A DNA stretch of 64,000 nucleotides, taken from Symbiodinium natans. Lineage: Eukaryota > Sar > Dinophyceae > Suessiales > Symbiodiniaceae. Location of the stretch: assembly GCA_905221605.1 (NCBI GenBank), contig CAJNDS010002507.1, positions 233,501-297,500 of the forward strand, written 5' to 3'. Of this stretch, positions 22,401 through 33,209 are shown piece after piece. How positions within the stretch are numbered: the first letter of the stretch is position 1; every line of letters begins with the position of its first letter. The translations under genes and the position numbers were made by a program. The notes below the pieces were generated by a model. It was not told the origin of the DNA. It saw only the letters and a list, made by a program, of their open reading frames with translations, and did no database searches.

Positions 22401-25400
22401 CTGTTCCTGGATGGCGGAAGTGGGACCGTGACGATGGAGATCGCGCCGCTGGTCTCTGGATTTCGCTATGACATATATTGCTCCGCCGAGTTTTATCGGC
22501 CACCACCTCCGCCCGGGGCCATCCAGCCACCAAGGCAGGGAATGAACATCTTCGACATCATCGAGACAAGGCATGCAGTCCACATGCGCGGGCCTTTGTT
22601 CGATGAGCTGGGTTGGGAGTGCGTCTCCGGCCATGCCTGTGGCGTGGACCACATCCTCGGAATCGGACTGGCAGAGACGGATCAGCTGATGGTCCGAGCA
22701 GATGCTTGCCCCGGACGCTGTCGCTGCTCAGGCATCGTCGATGCAAATCGCAAAGGCGGCTTCTGTTCAGAGATTTCCCAGGATCCCCTCGTGGTGAGTG
22801 GCGTTGGAATAGATGACAAGCGAGATCCAAGAGGTGCCTGGTGCTATGTGCCTGCAGGCACTTGTGAAGACGAAGAGGTTTCGACATTGTTTCCAAGCAT
22901 GACGCTGTCCTACAAGGTGTGTGCTTACAGCGCACCCACCATTGACGGGACCCAAGGCGCACCTGGTTTTCCTAACGGGGGGGTTGCAGTCGTTCGCCGT
23001 CACAGCGGTGGCCGAGCCTTCGATTTCAGCTTGGTGCCATTGATCGTCCCTGGAAGGACCTACGACTTGTGCTGGTGCAACAGCACGGAGTCTGCGTGTG
23101 AAAGGGGTGCCGATTTTCACGTTCGCATTGGTGCCCTGCACATGTCCGGGCCCTCATCCCAACAGATGGATGCCAACATGACCTGCCGAGTTGGCCTTCC
23201 GTGCATCCTAGACTTCTTTGATGGCCATGCGGTGGAGGATGGATCACGCCTGGTAGCCCTGCCAGCCGACCAACGTTGGTGCCGGTGGGAGCGCGCTTCG
23301 CTCGCCGATCCGCCGGGAATTCCCAACTTTCCAGACCTCGGAGTTTCTCAAACATACAACAAGAATGTGCGCACGTATGCCTTTGGCTCCGTTCCGTTGA
23401 TCATCAATGGTGGGATCTACAACCTATGCTGGTGCGGCCCACCTGCACGTACCTGGTCAGTTGCACCAGGACAGGACTACCGTATCCCAAATGGTGTCAT
23501 ACCATCCGCCTGCCCGAGCACTCGAGCAGATGATGGTGGTCAGTTTCTCACGCCAGCAGGACGGCTACTTGTGATTGGTCCCGAACCATTTGGGACAGTC
23601 TCCTGCCGGTTGGGTTCTGAATGTGTGACGCCGCTGATTCAGGCCGGATTGCGAAAATTCAAAAGTAAAGTACTGGCGACATACTTTAGCCAAGTAGTTG
23701 TGCATCACAAAAAGCGGTAAAGCAAATTCCCCAAATCTAAGTCTCACTCAACCCAAGCGTTGAGACGTGAGCATCCCTGATCCTTGAGGGATTCGGTCTG
23801 CAGGGCAGCGATCGCTTGGCAGCGCTAACGCGGTGTGGGGAGGCGTCGCGCCCACCAACAGGCTGGAGTGATGGAGCAGCGAGTCTTTCAGATCCCTGGG
23901 TAAGCGCAGGTTGGGCTGTCTCTGAAGGTTTCTCGCCCCAACAGCTTGAGGCATTCGGCATACAGCCTTCCATGATGGGCGCACATCAAACTAGCATGAG
24001 TAGTGGTCATGCTGGCTCGTCGTTTAACAACAGCAACCGTGGGGCCTTCGGATTTCCGAACTATGGCATGACGGTCCCGCATGCCACGCCAGGGTACTTT
24101 ACATGGGGCGGGCCGACTTGGGCCTTTGCCGGAACATACATTGTGTGTTGGTGTGGTGGTGAGGCCACGCTTGATGGATGTGAGTCACCAAGCGACTTCC
24201 TTGCACCCGTGGGGCTTGTCGAGGTTTCTGGTCCTGGTGTGTTACCCTTTGCAGCTCAGATGTTTACATGTGTGCGCCAGCGCCAGTGTGAACTCAGTAA
24301 TTTGCAGGGCACACAGCCACCGACCAGCAGGCTACTGATCGCAGCTGGCGCGTGTGGAGGCCCGCCGGCAGAGGGCATTCCTCGACAGGGTCAGTCGCTG
24401 CCATCGGTGGAGGGGACATCCTATTCATGGGGTTCGGAGCGTGTCATGGCACACCCGCGCAGATACTATTTGTGCTGGTGCTCTAGCATCAGCGATTGTG
24501 ACAGCCACCAGCGTTTTCAGAGCTATGCGGGCGTTTTGCAGGTCAAGGCGCCAACGGCCTCTCCCGAAAGGTTCTTTTGTCCTCTCTCATCCGCCTGCAA
24601 CATTACTGGCATTTCTGGAGAGGGGCTCAACAATGGAGACACAGTAATGCTTCTCGTGAAGTGTGGGGATGCCGTCACTGATGCGGAGAACTTTCGGGAA
24701 GGCTCCGTCTCATTGGCAACCTTTGACGATGGAGGTAGCTTTACATTGCCACCTGGGCAGCGAGCTGGGCTGTACCAAGTTTGCTGGTGCGCTGCGGAGC
24801 AAATTTGCTTGAATGGCCGCGACTATACCACCACCCTTGGGCGACTGGAGATTGGAGGGCCGGATGACTCTGTGACATACCGCTGCTTTGAGTGGGAGCC
24901 TTGTGTAATCGAAGATCTGGAAGGCCGCTCTTTGTCCGATGGAGATCGCCTTCTCGTAGTTCCAGATGGCACGGATTGCTTCACGGCCAGCGCGGAGATC
25001 CGACAGGCTAATTTTCCAAACAATGCAGCTTCCTTACCCGCAACTCAGGGTGGAAGACGGTTTTCGTGGGGCAGTGGCTTGGTGAGGACTGATCCTGGCG
25101 TCTACGCACTGTGCTGGTGTCATGCGCCGTACGCTTTCAACGCAACCTGTTCTGAGGATGGCCCCTTCAATGTTCCAGGCGGTGTCTTGAGGATTGGCAA
25201 CAGCAAGGAGTTTCAGTACGTCACGCGGCCTGAGGACAATCCGCCCCGGGACGGGGACCAGGGTGTGTCCTACTTGCTTGCCATTCCACTGCCTCTACTT
25301 TTCTTCGCTGCCATATGCCTCGGGGTGAAGCGCCTGGTCGGGCGTCACATGCGGGAGGAGGACGAGGCTCCCAACCCCTGGGCACAAAAACTGGAGGACA

Positions 25401-25879
25401 TGAGTACCCTGCAGCAGCAGCGATCCAAGCTCGGTGGTGAGGTCATGGAAGTCTCCCAAACCCGAGCGCAGATTCAGCGCCTTTCGGACCACAGAACCAA
25501 AGAAAACAATCCTTCCGGTCCGAGGGATGCCGTTTTGGCCTTGTACAATTTAGTGCTGAACCATCTACGACTTTCCCGCAAGAAGCCCAAGCTTAAACGG
25601 GCGGGACCTCCAAACCTAACACCTTCCAAGAGTTTGCGGAGCCTGGCAACCAGCACAACGGATAACTCAGTGAAATGGCTGCCCGAAGTCCAGCAGATGG
25701 ATGACATGGCGAGCTCCGACGATGAAATCTTTACGGCCAAGAAGCCCAAGGCACCCCCCAAGACGGCACCCAGGCCTCCGAGCCTTGAGTTCCTGAGTGT
25801 GCATGATCCTCGCGTTCTGCACATCTTGGATCAAGACTCCAAAGAGCCGCACACCTTAGTGTCTTACGATCTCGACTAA
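19410..25879 (+). CDS. Large cysteine-rich modular type I membrane protein, five exons
   Basis: Inferred exons are 19410-20184, 20289-20716, 20840-21262, 21897-23642 and 23789-25879 (5,463 nt, 1,820 residues; all phases agree). The N terminus (MGKIMLINFDLFRGLFLALI...) is a signal peptide. Exon 1 ends in a domain with 'WIGLHPAFFAGNISGPRQMF'. Residues about 300-375 resemble a PAN/apple module (DLEECEQICSNIPDCAALTY). Residues about 400-790 hold fibronectin-III-like modules with paired Cys (VFCNAF, LWCQVY, IFCIAK; YQVACVA, YEVWCTA, YDIYCSA). From about 840 to 1600 six repeats share Y-x-x-C-W-C, F-P-N and G-D-R-L motifs, with CWC near 933, 1053, 1244, 1353, 1456 and 1566. A membrane span (LLAIPLPLLFFAAICLGV, about 1617-1640) precedes a basic, Ser-rich tail of about 180 residues. 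I expect a cell-surface receptor or adhesin. The CWC repeats recall apicomplexan cysteine-repeat modular proteins, which I cannot confirm. The start could also be the next Met at 19422. Confidence 0.78.
20185..20288 (+). other. Inferred intron 1 of the surface-protein gene (GC-AG, phase 1)
   Basis: Exon 1 ends ...V-Y-T|GCCACT and exon 2 begins CTGCAG|GTGGAG. Splicing makes a TGT Cys codon and the peptide VYCGVIDGRYELRV, so the Cys of the 'VxC' strand seen in sister modules is kept. The 104-base intron has a GC donor. Confidence 0.55.
20717..20839 (+). other. Inferred intron 2 of the surface-protein gene (GC-AG, phase 0)
   Basis: TACTGC|GCCCCG joins CTGAG|GATCCG, giving LYNTYCDPLTGAHMNMSA. 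The intron is 123 bases long and a G follows the acceptor. Confidence 0.5.
21263..21896 (+). other. Inferred intron 3 of the surface-protein gene (GT-AG, phase 0)
   Basis: ACGGAG|GTGCAG joins TTTGCAG|GTCACC, giving NTSSTEVTINSMEIARQ. It is 634 bases long, the only long intron and the only one of the four with a GT donor. Confidence 0.65.
23643..23788 (+). other. Inferred intron 4 of the surface-protein gene (GC-AG, phase 0)
   Basis: ATTCAG|GCCGGA joins CTTGAG|GGATTC. The spliced CVTPLIQGFGLQGSDRLAAL aligns without gaps to CVIEDLEGRSLSDGDRLLVV from a later repeat of the same protein, which strongly supports this 146-base GC-AG intron. Confidence 0.72.
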
Positions 25880-26990
25880 GTTGAGACAGCAGCCAGCAGT
25901 GCTGCCGCAGACGCTGCGTGGCGGTCGAGTGGACGCATATCCGATATTGTCATCAGGCCTTCTCGGGCTTCACGTTTCTAGATGTTTCTCGGCCTGGCTA
26001 GCGCAGCCGGGTACAAGGCAAGCTGCGGAAGGCGTTCATGCGCCGGAGAAGCAATCAGCCATTGTGGTTGTTGCACAGCGCTTGCAGTTCTTTTCTGGTG
26101 TTGGCATCAGGAGTTTCACTCAGATTAGTCTTGGCACTTGCGTAGTGCAAGTTTCTTGGACACTGGCAGCCGCGAGTGGTGTATATACCTATATACACGT
26201 ATATCGAGCATGTGTACATATTGGCCGTGAGAGTTCAAGCATGCTGGAAGTCACAGCTACCCAGCAGACCCAGCAAGCATGTGGCCGAGCGATTGTGTTG
26301 CAATGTGGATATTCGCAATTCGGCTTGCAAGCAGCAGCATGCCAAATGAAAACTTGTGCCGCCATAGCTTGCATCATTGTATAAGTTTTGGGCGCTTCTT
26401 TCGGTTCGTTTTTCGCTCAAGACAGAAGTCGCGGGCGCACTTTCAAAGGTTCTAAGCTTCCAAGCGAAGGGAAATCACAGATGCCTAAGATTGCCTAAGG
26501 TCAGGCGCAGGCACGTGCGTAACGACCTCAGCTGCCTTGGGTTTGTTGGCCTTTGGGCAGGTGCGGTTCGATGCAGTTCGCACAAAGCTACTGTTTAACT
26601 GTAGGGGCTGTATCCCCTCGCGACGTTTCCGGGGAATGGCTCGTTCACATGTGCTCAGGCGTGAAAATCTCTCCCGCAAGGTGAGGTTGGGCTCCGCCAA
26701 GGCTTTGCCTTCTCGTGTTGCATGAACCAAACGGGGGCACACATGCGATTCCATGTGATGCCAAATGTGATTAGAACTGTGCCAGTACTGCGCCCTCAGC
26801 TCTTCGTGTGCTCCTGTCGTCTCCTGCCAGGGTCTCGGTGACTCTGAGCCGCTGGAGAATGCCGAGTGCCATTGTCAAATTGTGCATTTTCTTCTCGCAC
26901 ACACCCGTAGCAAGGTGATGAATTGATGAATGTTGAAAATGCCAAGCTGTCTCCCTGCTGCCAAGGGTGAGCTGTGCCAACACTGGAAGC
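25880..26990. other. Spacer; no supported gene
   Basis: This contains the probable 3' UTR of the surface-protein gene, a TATATAC-rich patch near 26180-26215, and no coherent exon. Confidence 0.35.
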
Positions 26991-26996
26991 TCGCAG

Positions 26997-27516
26997 CCCC
27001 CTGAGCCTGTTGCAGAAGATGAGACCATGTACAATACGTACAACGCGCAGGAGGTCGAGCAAGCACTGAAGTCACTGGAGGATGCATCGATGCTACAACA
27101 GGCTGAGCTTGTCTCGGAAGGTACGGGATCTGCAGCACCAGAAGCTGTCCAAGTGGCGGACATGATCGAAACGACACAGCCATGGGGTTGTGTCAAAGAC
27201 GATGGTGCCCCTGCAGCCGTGCCGGATGATGAAGAGCCGGTGCAAGCCTTGCAAATGCTGCCGCCAGCCATTGCTGTTCAGATGTGTGATGCAGCTGTTC
27301 GGCGAGATCCTTCAGCTAATGGGCAGGACTCAGGAAAGGAAGGTTCCCCGGAAGAGCCTCCTCGATTCGCTGTCGATGTTCTGGCGGCCGAACCTTCCCT
27401 GGGTGGACTCGTTACGAAAGCAGCAGACAGCACCATTGACGAAGAAGGAAGACCTGAAGCAGAAGCTGCAGACAGCGCTCCAGCTGGCAATGCGAGAGGT
27501 GTGCAAGAAGAGAATG
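26997..27516 (+). CDS. Two or more exons of an unrecognised gene
   Basis: The segment after CTCGCAG| (26997-27120) reads PPEPVAEDETMYNTYNAQEV and 'EQALKSLEDASMLQQAELVS', ending before GGAAG|GTACGG. In another frame, up to AGAATG|GTCCCA at 27516, the DNA reads 'LFGEILQLMGRTQERKVPRK', 'SLLDSLSMFWRPNLPWVDSL' and 'TKKEDLKQKLQTALQLAMRE' with strongly G/C-ending codons. I take these as separate exons with an intron between about 27121 and 27190-27294; the exact acceptor is unresolved. A later piece near 27873-27906 (AIKEKNGLLIK, between CCAG| and |GTCC) may be a third exon. The first frame is also open to 27866, so a single 300-residue ORF is the alternative. Confidence 0.38.
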
Positions 27517-28639
27517 GTCCCACGGCCAAGGGCAGAGGGCGTGGCTCGAGCATCTCTTGTCCGGGTTTCGGTTTCAGTCCTCCGGTGCAGGAGCTCACTG
27601 CAACACAGGAGCCAACATGTGTTGAGGAGTGTGGCAAGACGGACCTGTGCGTTCGTGATTCTGAGCTTGTCCTGGAGCCAGATGCATGTGCCTTGGCATG
27701 TGTGGCTTCCGCACGCCCCCACTGCCACCAGGGGACCGTAGGCCACTGTAGGAGGCGTGTGTTGCCAGGCCACAAGACGGATGATTGTAGCCACATGCAG
27801 AGGCAGGGTGCGTGTTGGGATGCTGTGGATTCCATGCGTTCCAAGCGTGGCTGTGGAGGTTTCTGATGGGAACTCCAGGCCATCAAGGAGAAGAATGGTC
27901 TCCTCATCAAGGTCCTTAGAGCCTTAGATCGTCGTGGGATCTTCTATAATTCTATAGGTCGCGAGCCGGCTTAGCAGTTTATCTTGCAGTTCGGAAAAGT
28001 TGCAACTTGAGCCTTTTGGTTGAGCAAGCTTTAGCAAGGTCTAGTCAGCCCATTCTGACGATGGCAGGAGCTTGGCGAAACGACAGAGGTGTTGTTGAAC
28101 CAGAGGCACCCTGTGCGGGATCGTCCCGGGGCCGTGGTGATTGACTGCCTGATCGGCAGGTTTTTTTGTTTTCTTGGGGAACCCTTTGATGAGCCTAGCT
28201 TTCCTGTCTTCACCGGGTCCCGTGCGCCAAAGGCAGAGCCCACCCTCTCTGGACCTCCTGAATGCGCAAGGCCTGCCATGTATCAGTCGGCCGTGTGGGT
28301 GAAGTGGCAGGTTAAGAAATACGGGTAATACTTGCTGGAAGCTGCAGGTATCAGGTGCTTTGGGGGCTGTATCAGTCGCGGTCGGATCTGCCAATCGAGT
28401 CCGCTGAACCTATCGGATCCCAAAGCCCCGTGATCCCCAGTGCCACGGGCCGGGCTGCAAATCGGCGGAGTTGCTTGACGAAGTCGCGTGGCCCAGAGCC
28501 CCAATCGGATCAAAGAACGCAGCATACGCAGCCTGGCAAAGGGTGCTGTCCCAGCAAGCTCCTACAAAACGTAAAGCTGCGATATTTACTGTTGGAAGTG
28601 CATCCCTCCATATTCTATTCCTGCAGCCTGACTTCGCAG

Positions 28640-29140
28640 AATTCGCCTTTATCTCTGACAGTTGCGGCAGCCAAGGCTTTGGTTGCAAATGAAGTCCCGA
28701 ACCATCCTAGGCCTTAAGCCTCTTGAGGCTTGCCCAGGACCCCAGCCCCTGCAGAAGTTGAGATGAAGAGCCGACCAGTGAATACGCTGGGCCAAACACT
28801 CCTTGACATCCGCGTCGCCCTGCTGCTTGCGCATGCGCTCCAGCCGATGTCGCACAAGCACAAGTCTGTAGTAGCATACAGCAAGCGGCAAGGCACACCA
28901 ATTGGGTGCTCTAGTTTGAAGCAAGACTCACTAACGTAAACAGGTGCCGCTTTTCTGGCAACCCCCAAGACACCTTTTTCTGTGCGTAGCAAGGACGCCT
29001 ACGAAAAGATGACGGTTTGTCCACACGGCCGCCTCCTTCAGTAATCTAGACTGCCCATGAATGGCGCACCGTTTGGCGAGCTGCAACTTCAATGGCACAC
29101 GGCGCTCGAGTCCACAGGTCAGCAGCGCAAAGAATCGCAT
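28640..29140 (-). other. Possible minus-strand exons, strand uncertain
   Basis: On the minus strand, after CTACTACAG|, the DNA reads 'RHRLERMRKQQGDADVKECL' and 'AQRIHWSALHLNFC' (about 28750-28860). Upstream on that strand lies 'LKEAAVWTNRHLFV' (near 29030). A plus-strand frame (SRPVNTLGQTLLDIRVALLL) is about as plausible. No family is recognised. Confidence 0.22.
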
Positions 29141-29574
29141 ATAGGCTTTCCAGGATCTGCAGGGAGGTACGAACGGTCATCAACATGGCCAGGCCTTAGA
29201 GAGTTTAGAAAGCCCCCAAGAAAATTTTTCACGGTCCCCTTTTACGCGGCTGCGTCAGAGCCCATCCCAGCAGCTTTTGCCTCTTCCTTCTGCTGAGCTT
29301 TTAAAGGTGTGCTCCGTACAGTGGCAATGATTGCATTGATATTCCACCACATTCCACCCGATCAGATGACCCGAGCCACTGAGACCCTAACCGTTCTAGC
29401 CTCGTACACAATACGGAGCCGAGAGCTCGGACCCTGTGGCCGTGCGGGGGGGAAAGCCGTCTCGGGCGCAGGACCCCGATAAATGCGAGCCGATGTGAAG
29501 CTATGTGAAGCTATGTGAAGCTTTACCAAAAACTTTGACCCGCACCTGGCCGTATCACAGTTTAAGAGTCGTGA

Positions 29575-29948
29575 AGGTGCGGGGGTGGGGTGCGGGTTCG
29601 GGTTGCGGGGGGTGCGGGTTCGGGGTGTGGGGGGTGCGGGTTCGGGGTGCGGGGGGCGCGGGTTCGGGGTGTGGGGGGGTGGGTTCGGGGTGCGGGGGCG
29701 CGGGTTGCCGGTGCGGGTTGGGGGTGCGGAGGGTGCGGGTTCGGGGTGCGGGGGGGTTCGGTGTGCAGGGTGCGGCTTCCCCCGCATCCCGCACCCCGCA
29801 CCCCGCACCCGCGCACCCCGCACCCCGCACCCCGCACCCCGCACCCGTCACCCCCGCACCCCGCACCCCGCACCCCGCACCCCGCACCCCGCACCCCGCA
29901 CCCCGCACCCCGCACCCCGCACCCCGCACCCCGCACCCCGCACCCTGC
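29575..29948. repeat. Heptamer minisatellite that switches strand (GGGGTGC then GCACCCC)
   Basis: From about 29575 to 29775 the plus strand carries degenerate GGGTGCGGGTTCGG units. From 29780 to 29948 it carries about 22 copies of the 7-base CACCCCG unit, i.e. the complement. The two halves can fold on each other. Four frames stay open across it (Pro/His/Ala and Gly/Cys/Val repeats) and are not genes. Confidence 0.93.
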
Positions 29949-30027
29949 ACCCGATTTAGCGAAACATTTCCACGATTTAGCGACGCAATGTTTCGCTAAA
30001 TCGTGGAAATGTTTCGCTAAATCGGGT
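29949..30027. repeat. Perfect 35-bp hairpin with 9-base loop
   Basis: 29949-29983 and 29993-30027 are exact reverse complements around the loop CGCAATGTT. Each arm contains two copies of CGATTTAGCG-type sequence separated by AAACATTTCCA. Pairing continues outward into the flanking heptamers (29931-29948 with 30028-30045, one T/G mismatch within the first 17 pairs). Confidence 0.95.
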
Positions 30028-30185
30028 GCGGGGTGCGGGGTGCGTGGTGCGGGGTGCAGACTGCACCCCATGACCCGCACTGCTGCACCCCAACCCCGCA
30101 CCACTGCACCCAACCACCCGCACCACTGCACACCACCACCTGCACCACTGCACCCCACCGCCTGCACCACTGCACCGCACCCTGA
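30028..30185. repeat. Degenerate GCACCACTGCACCCC minisatellite
   Basis: After a short run of GGGGTGC units on the far side of the hairpin, six or so copies of a 20-24 base unit (GCACCACTGCACCCCACC type) follow in the C-rich orientation. Confidence 0.8.
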
Positions 30186-30199
30186 TTCTATGCTTGGCA

Positions 30200-32030
30200 T
30201 CCATGCAACAGAGCATTGCTCTCAAAGTTTGGTAAACCTGGCCCATAGTCCCACGGTCTTTTCACTTGACGGATCTTGACGGCCTGATGGGATGTGTCTG
30301 GCATCACAACCGGCGAAGTCGCCCCAGGCTGAGGCCGTGCAACCCGGAGCACAATGAGGCTTCGGGTCTGGCTTGGAATGCTAATATGGGTGCCGAGTTT
30401 ACTGAGTTCTCAGTTGTGTGCAGGTCGACGCCAAGCCCCCTGAGTTTTTGCCGCATCTGCGGCGATTGGCAGGCTGGACGAAGGGTGCCGACGCCTTTCG
30501 GATCTTTCGGCGCACACCAGACGTCGGACCCATAAAGCATGTGACCTGAGGGCGCGTCTTCCTTCACTATGCAGCTCGGCCACACCTTCGTTTTTCGCTT
30601 TGCTTGTCAATGAACTCGAGAGCTGTGCCATACCTTCGTAGCTACTGACCGGCCTGTTCAGGTGTGGGGTGGCTTGCACATTCAGCAACTGGCAATTCCT
30701 TTGCCCAGGCTGGTGGTGATTGCACGGCCCCGGGTGGGGTCGGCCTGAGCGGCACAAGGCCCGGCTAAGTAGGGGAGCAGGGTTGATTTGCGGGTGTTGG
30801 TGATCTGTGTTAGTGTTTTGGCGCAAAGCTGCTTTTTTCAGAGGTTTAGTTGCAGAGAGTGCTGTTTGTGTTGGGTCTTTCGCGGAAGCAGACTCTTTTT
30901 TTTTGTCGGTCAGAGCAGCAGCTCCAACGCTTGCAGAAACTCCTCTGGCATGGGAGTGGCGGGAAGCCTCTTTCGCCACTCATGTGCTTCACGGATTCAA
31001 CTGAGAAAAGCCATCCTCACATGCTACCGAACCGGAGGGCCGCCTGCACGGGCTCTCGTTTGGCTTCGGCTGAGTTGGTTTTGCCTTGAGGGGCGAGCTA
31101 CTGGTACCCTAGTATGTGCGCTGTTTGGCTTTCAGAGTTGCGCTGCTTTGGTTTCGGGTTGCACTGCTTTGGGTTTTGGGGGTTTTCCGGGTCCAACTGA
31201 AAGTGCGCGAAGTGAACGGACCCCACCCCACCCCACCCCACCCCTCGGAAAAAAACCCTTACGCGCCTTCCAACACACGGCGGAATACACGCTGTGTTCC
31301 CACTACATTGTCGCTGCACATCCGGCAGAACGAGCATCCAGTCAAGGAGCCAGAGGTAAACAACTTCGTTCAGCTGCTTGAAGTTCGTTCAGCTGCTTGA
31401 TGCTGTTTGCATGACCTGGCATGAGCCCGGAATCGAGGACTCGTATCAGCTGGACAGGAAATACACGAGACACTCCAAGATTCGTGGAAAACCTTGCCTT
31501 TGTTGGAACCTTCGGCAGTGCATTTTGTTGGCCTGTCTGTGTTGTACATCTGGACAGGTTTCGAAGTTTCTTGAGGGATTGCAGCATTTTGAACTCCGGT
31601 CACTTGGCGGCAAGAGGCGCGTCCAAGAAGAGGTCCGGTGTCTCTACGCTTCAGAGTATGCAGGTCAATGCTTAACCAGGGTGCTGCCTGTGCTGGCCGT
31701 GCTTTGAGGTGATGGTGGTGATGCAATGACGTCATCAGCTTGGCAGTGGGTGGATCAGAGCATGTGGATCAGAGAACGTGCGCATCGACAACCAAGTCAG
31801 CTCCATCAGCACTCTGACTACTCAGGAAGCTTCCCAGCTCTGCGCCAGTCGATCCGCAGAACCTGGATCGCATCTTTCTGAGATTCGCTCACAGGTTGAG
31901 CCGGTTTAGCAGCCTGTCATATGCGGACAGTCCTTCTTTGGGGCCCTTGCACTTTCTCAAGTCAGCTTTGCTGCTGTGTGAAGGCCGGACACCTCCAGGA
32001 CTCTTTGTCCTGCCCTGAGCCAGTCAGGCA
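30200..32030. other. No supported gene; CCCCA pentamer run
   Basis: There is a (CCCCA)5 run at about 31221-31244. Several frames on both strands are open near 30.4-31.0 kb but conflict with each other; none could be supported by splice sites and phase. Confidence 0.35.
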
Positions 32031-32031
32031 G

Positions 32032-32340
32032 TCATGGAATGCTGTGGAGGACAAGGTGATGAAGCATGAGGAAGCTGTCTTTTGAGAGATGCGGGCTCTG
32101 GGCTTGGCGACTTGGCGCGGCTTTCTCTAAGATGCGCCGCTCTTCGTCTGCCACCTCCCTGCGGACGGTGTCCCGAAAGGCCACCAGTTGCACTGCGACA
32201 TATTGCGATGCATCCTTGCGCGATAGCACCTGGAAGCAGGGAAGCAAGACGTACTTGCGGTCGGACTCCTTCGCAGCCGGCTTTGGCGACAGCGCAGAAG
32301 CCGCCGCGGCGGAGCATGGCAAGCAGGGGCCTCTGAGACT
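32032..32340 (-). CDS. 3'-terminal exon of an unrecognised minus-strand gene
   Basis: On the minus strand a good acceptor (a T8 tract, then GTGCCTCTCAG|) at 32341 opens a 309-base phase-0 exon with a stop at 32032-32034. It reads an Ala-rich start (PCSAAAASALSPKPAAKESD), then 'RKYVLLPCFQVLSRKDASQY', 'VAVQLVAFRDTVRREVADEE' and 'RRILEKAAPS', ending HHLVLHSIP. Codon third positions are mostly G/C in this frame only. The charged helical middle looks like a real folded protein, but I recognise no family. Upstream exons are proposed at 32.98-33.09 and 33.16-33.21 kb. Confidence 0.5.
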   Translation of the reverse strand, partial: SLRGPCLPCSAAAASALSPKPAAKESDRKYVLLPCFQVLSRKDASQYVAVQLVAFRDTVRREVADEERRILEKAAPSRQAQSPHLSKDSFLMLHHLVLHSIP

Positions 32341-32981
32341 CTGAGAGGCACAAAAAAAAGCCGAGTACAAAACAATACTCGCATCACCTTACCTAGCGCT
32401 GACCTTAGCGCTGACCTGTGAACTTCAGAATATGCCAGGCTCCCACTCGATCTGTGCGCGACTCCTGTGATGTGTGCAGCTCAGAGAATGGCTCGACTGA
32501 AGAGTCAACACATGTCCATGTGTGCTGTTGCCTCCCACCACCCCCCCTGAACTGTCGAAGCCGGATGTGTACGACGTCTTTAAATGGTCCTGGATTTTGT
32601 TTGACGAACTTTAAACGGGACAGAGAGGCCCATAGCTACGCAAACAAGATTTAATAGAGGAGGCCCCTTCAACAGATGGGAGTGGGACTTCGATGCAAAC
32701 TCCTAAGCCTGTCGAACAGTTGCACTGTCTCTTGCAGGACTCGTGCAACAGCTGACCTTCTGTATGTGCAGGCGACCACGCAACATGAGGCCGGACCCGG
32801 CCAAACTACACTGTATGATATACTAGACAAGCATGAAGAAACGAGTTCACCCTCCAAAGTGGCATAACCCTGCATAGGATCCCGATGTTTGTGTGGCCAG
32901 GTTCACATGACGAAAGACGGCTGGTTCAGGCCGCAAACATGGAGTGCTTCATCACGCTGAAGCAGTTCTCAGTGCATTTCG

Positions 32982-33090
32982 GTGTCTCCCTTGCGGCAGT
33001 ATGCGGGTAGTGCCCTCAAAGCCATGTTGAAGGGCTTTGGCCAGCGCTGCGCAGCAATGTGTGGCAGCAGGCCGCCGGTGCACATCTGCG
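32982..33090 (-). CDS. Internal exon candidate of the same minus-strand gene
   Basis: After CATGCGCAG| on the minus strand the frame reads MCTGGLLPHIAAQRWPKPFN then MALRALPAYCRKGD, in phase 0 with the exon upstream. Its 3' end is uncertain: no GT donor precedes the TGA, so a GC or GA donor, as used in dinoflagellates, is likely. Confidence 0.42.
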
Positions 33091-33156
33091 CATGCAGCAA
33101 ATTTTAGCAACCTGCCAATCAGAGCTAGAATGGCATGCAAAAACGCAACGACTGAC

Positions 33157-33206
33157 CTGGAATTCAACAAACATCTGTCTTAGAGACTGCCGGTCTTCCA
33201 AAACAA
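33157..33206 (-). CDS. Upstream exon candidate of the same minus-strand gene
   Basis: A minus-strand frame reads ELVLEDRQSLRQMFVEFQ and ends at TTCCAG|GTCAGT, a good donor, in phase 0. It joins directly to the MCTGGLL exon. The 5' exons further upstream were not found. Confidence 0.42.
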
Positions 33207-33209
33207 GCT

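Noticed and set aside
29362-30279. Pro/His/Ala and Gly/Cys ORFs up to 229 codons on both strands
   Set aside because: Artefacts of the 7-base CACCCCG/GGGGTGC array.
32669-32875. Minus-strand frame 'RVLQETVQLFDRLRS' as an extra exon of the 32-33 kb gene
   Set aside because: Three different frames are open across the same acceptor and no phase-consistent donor was found.
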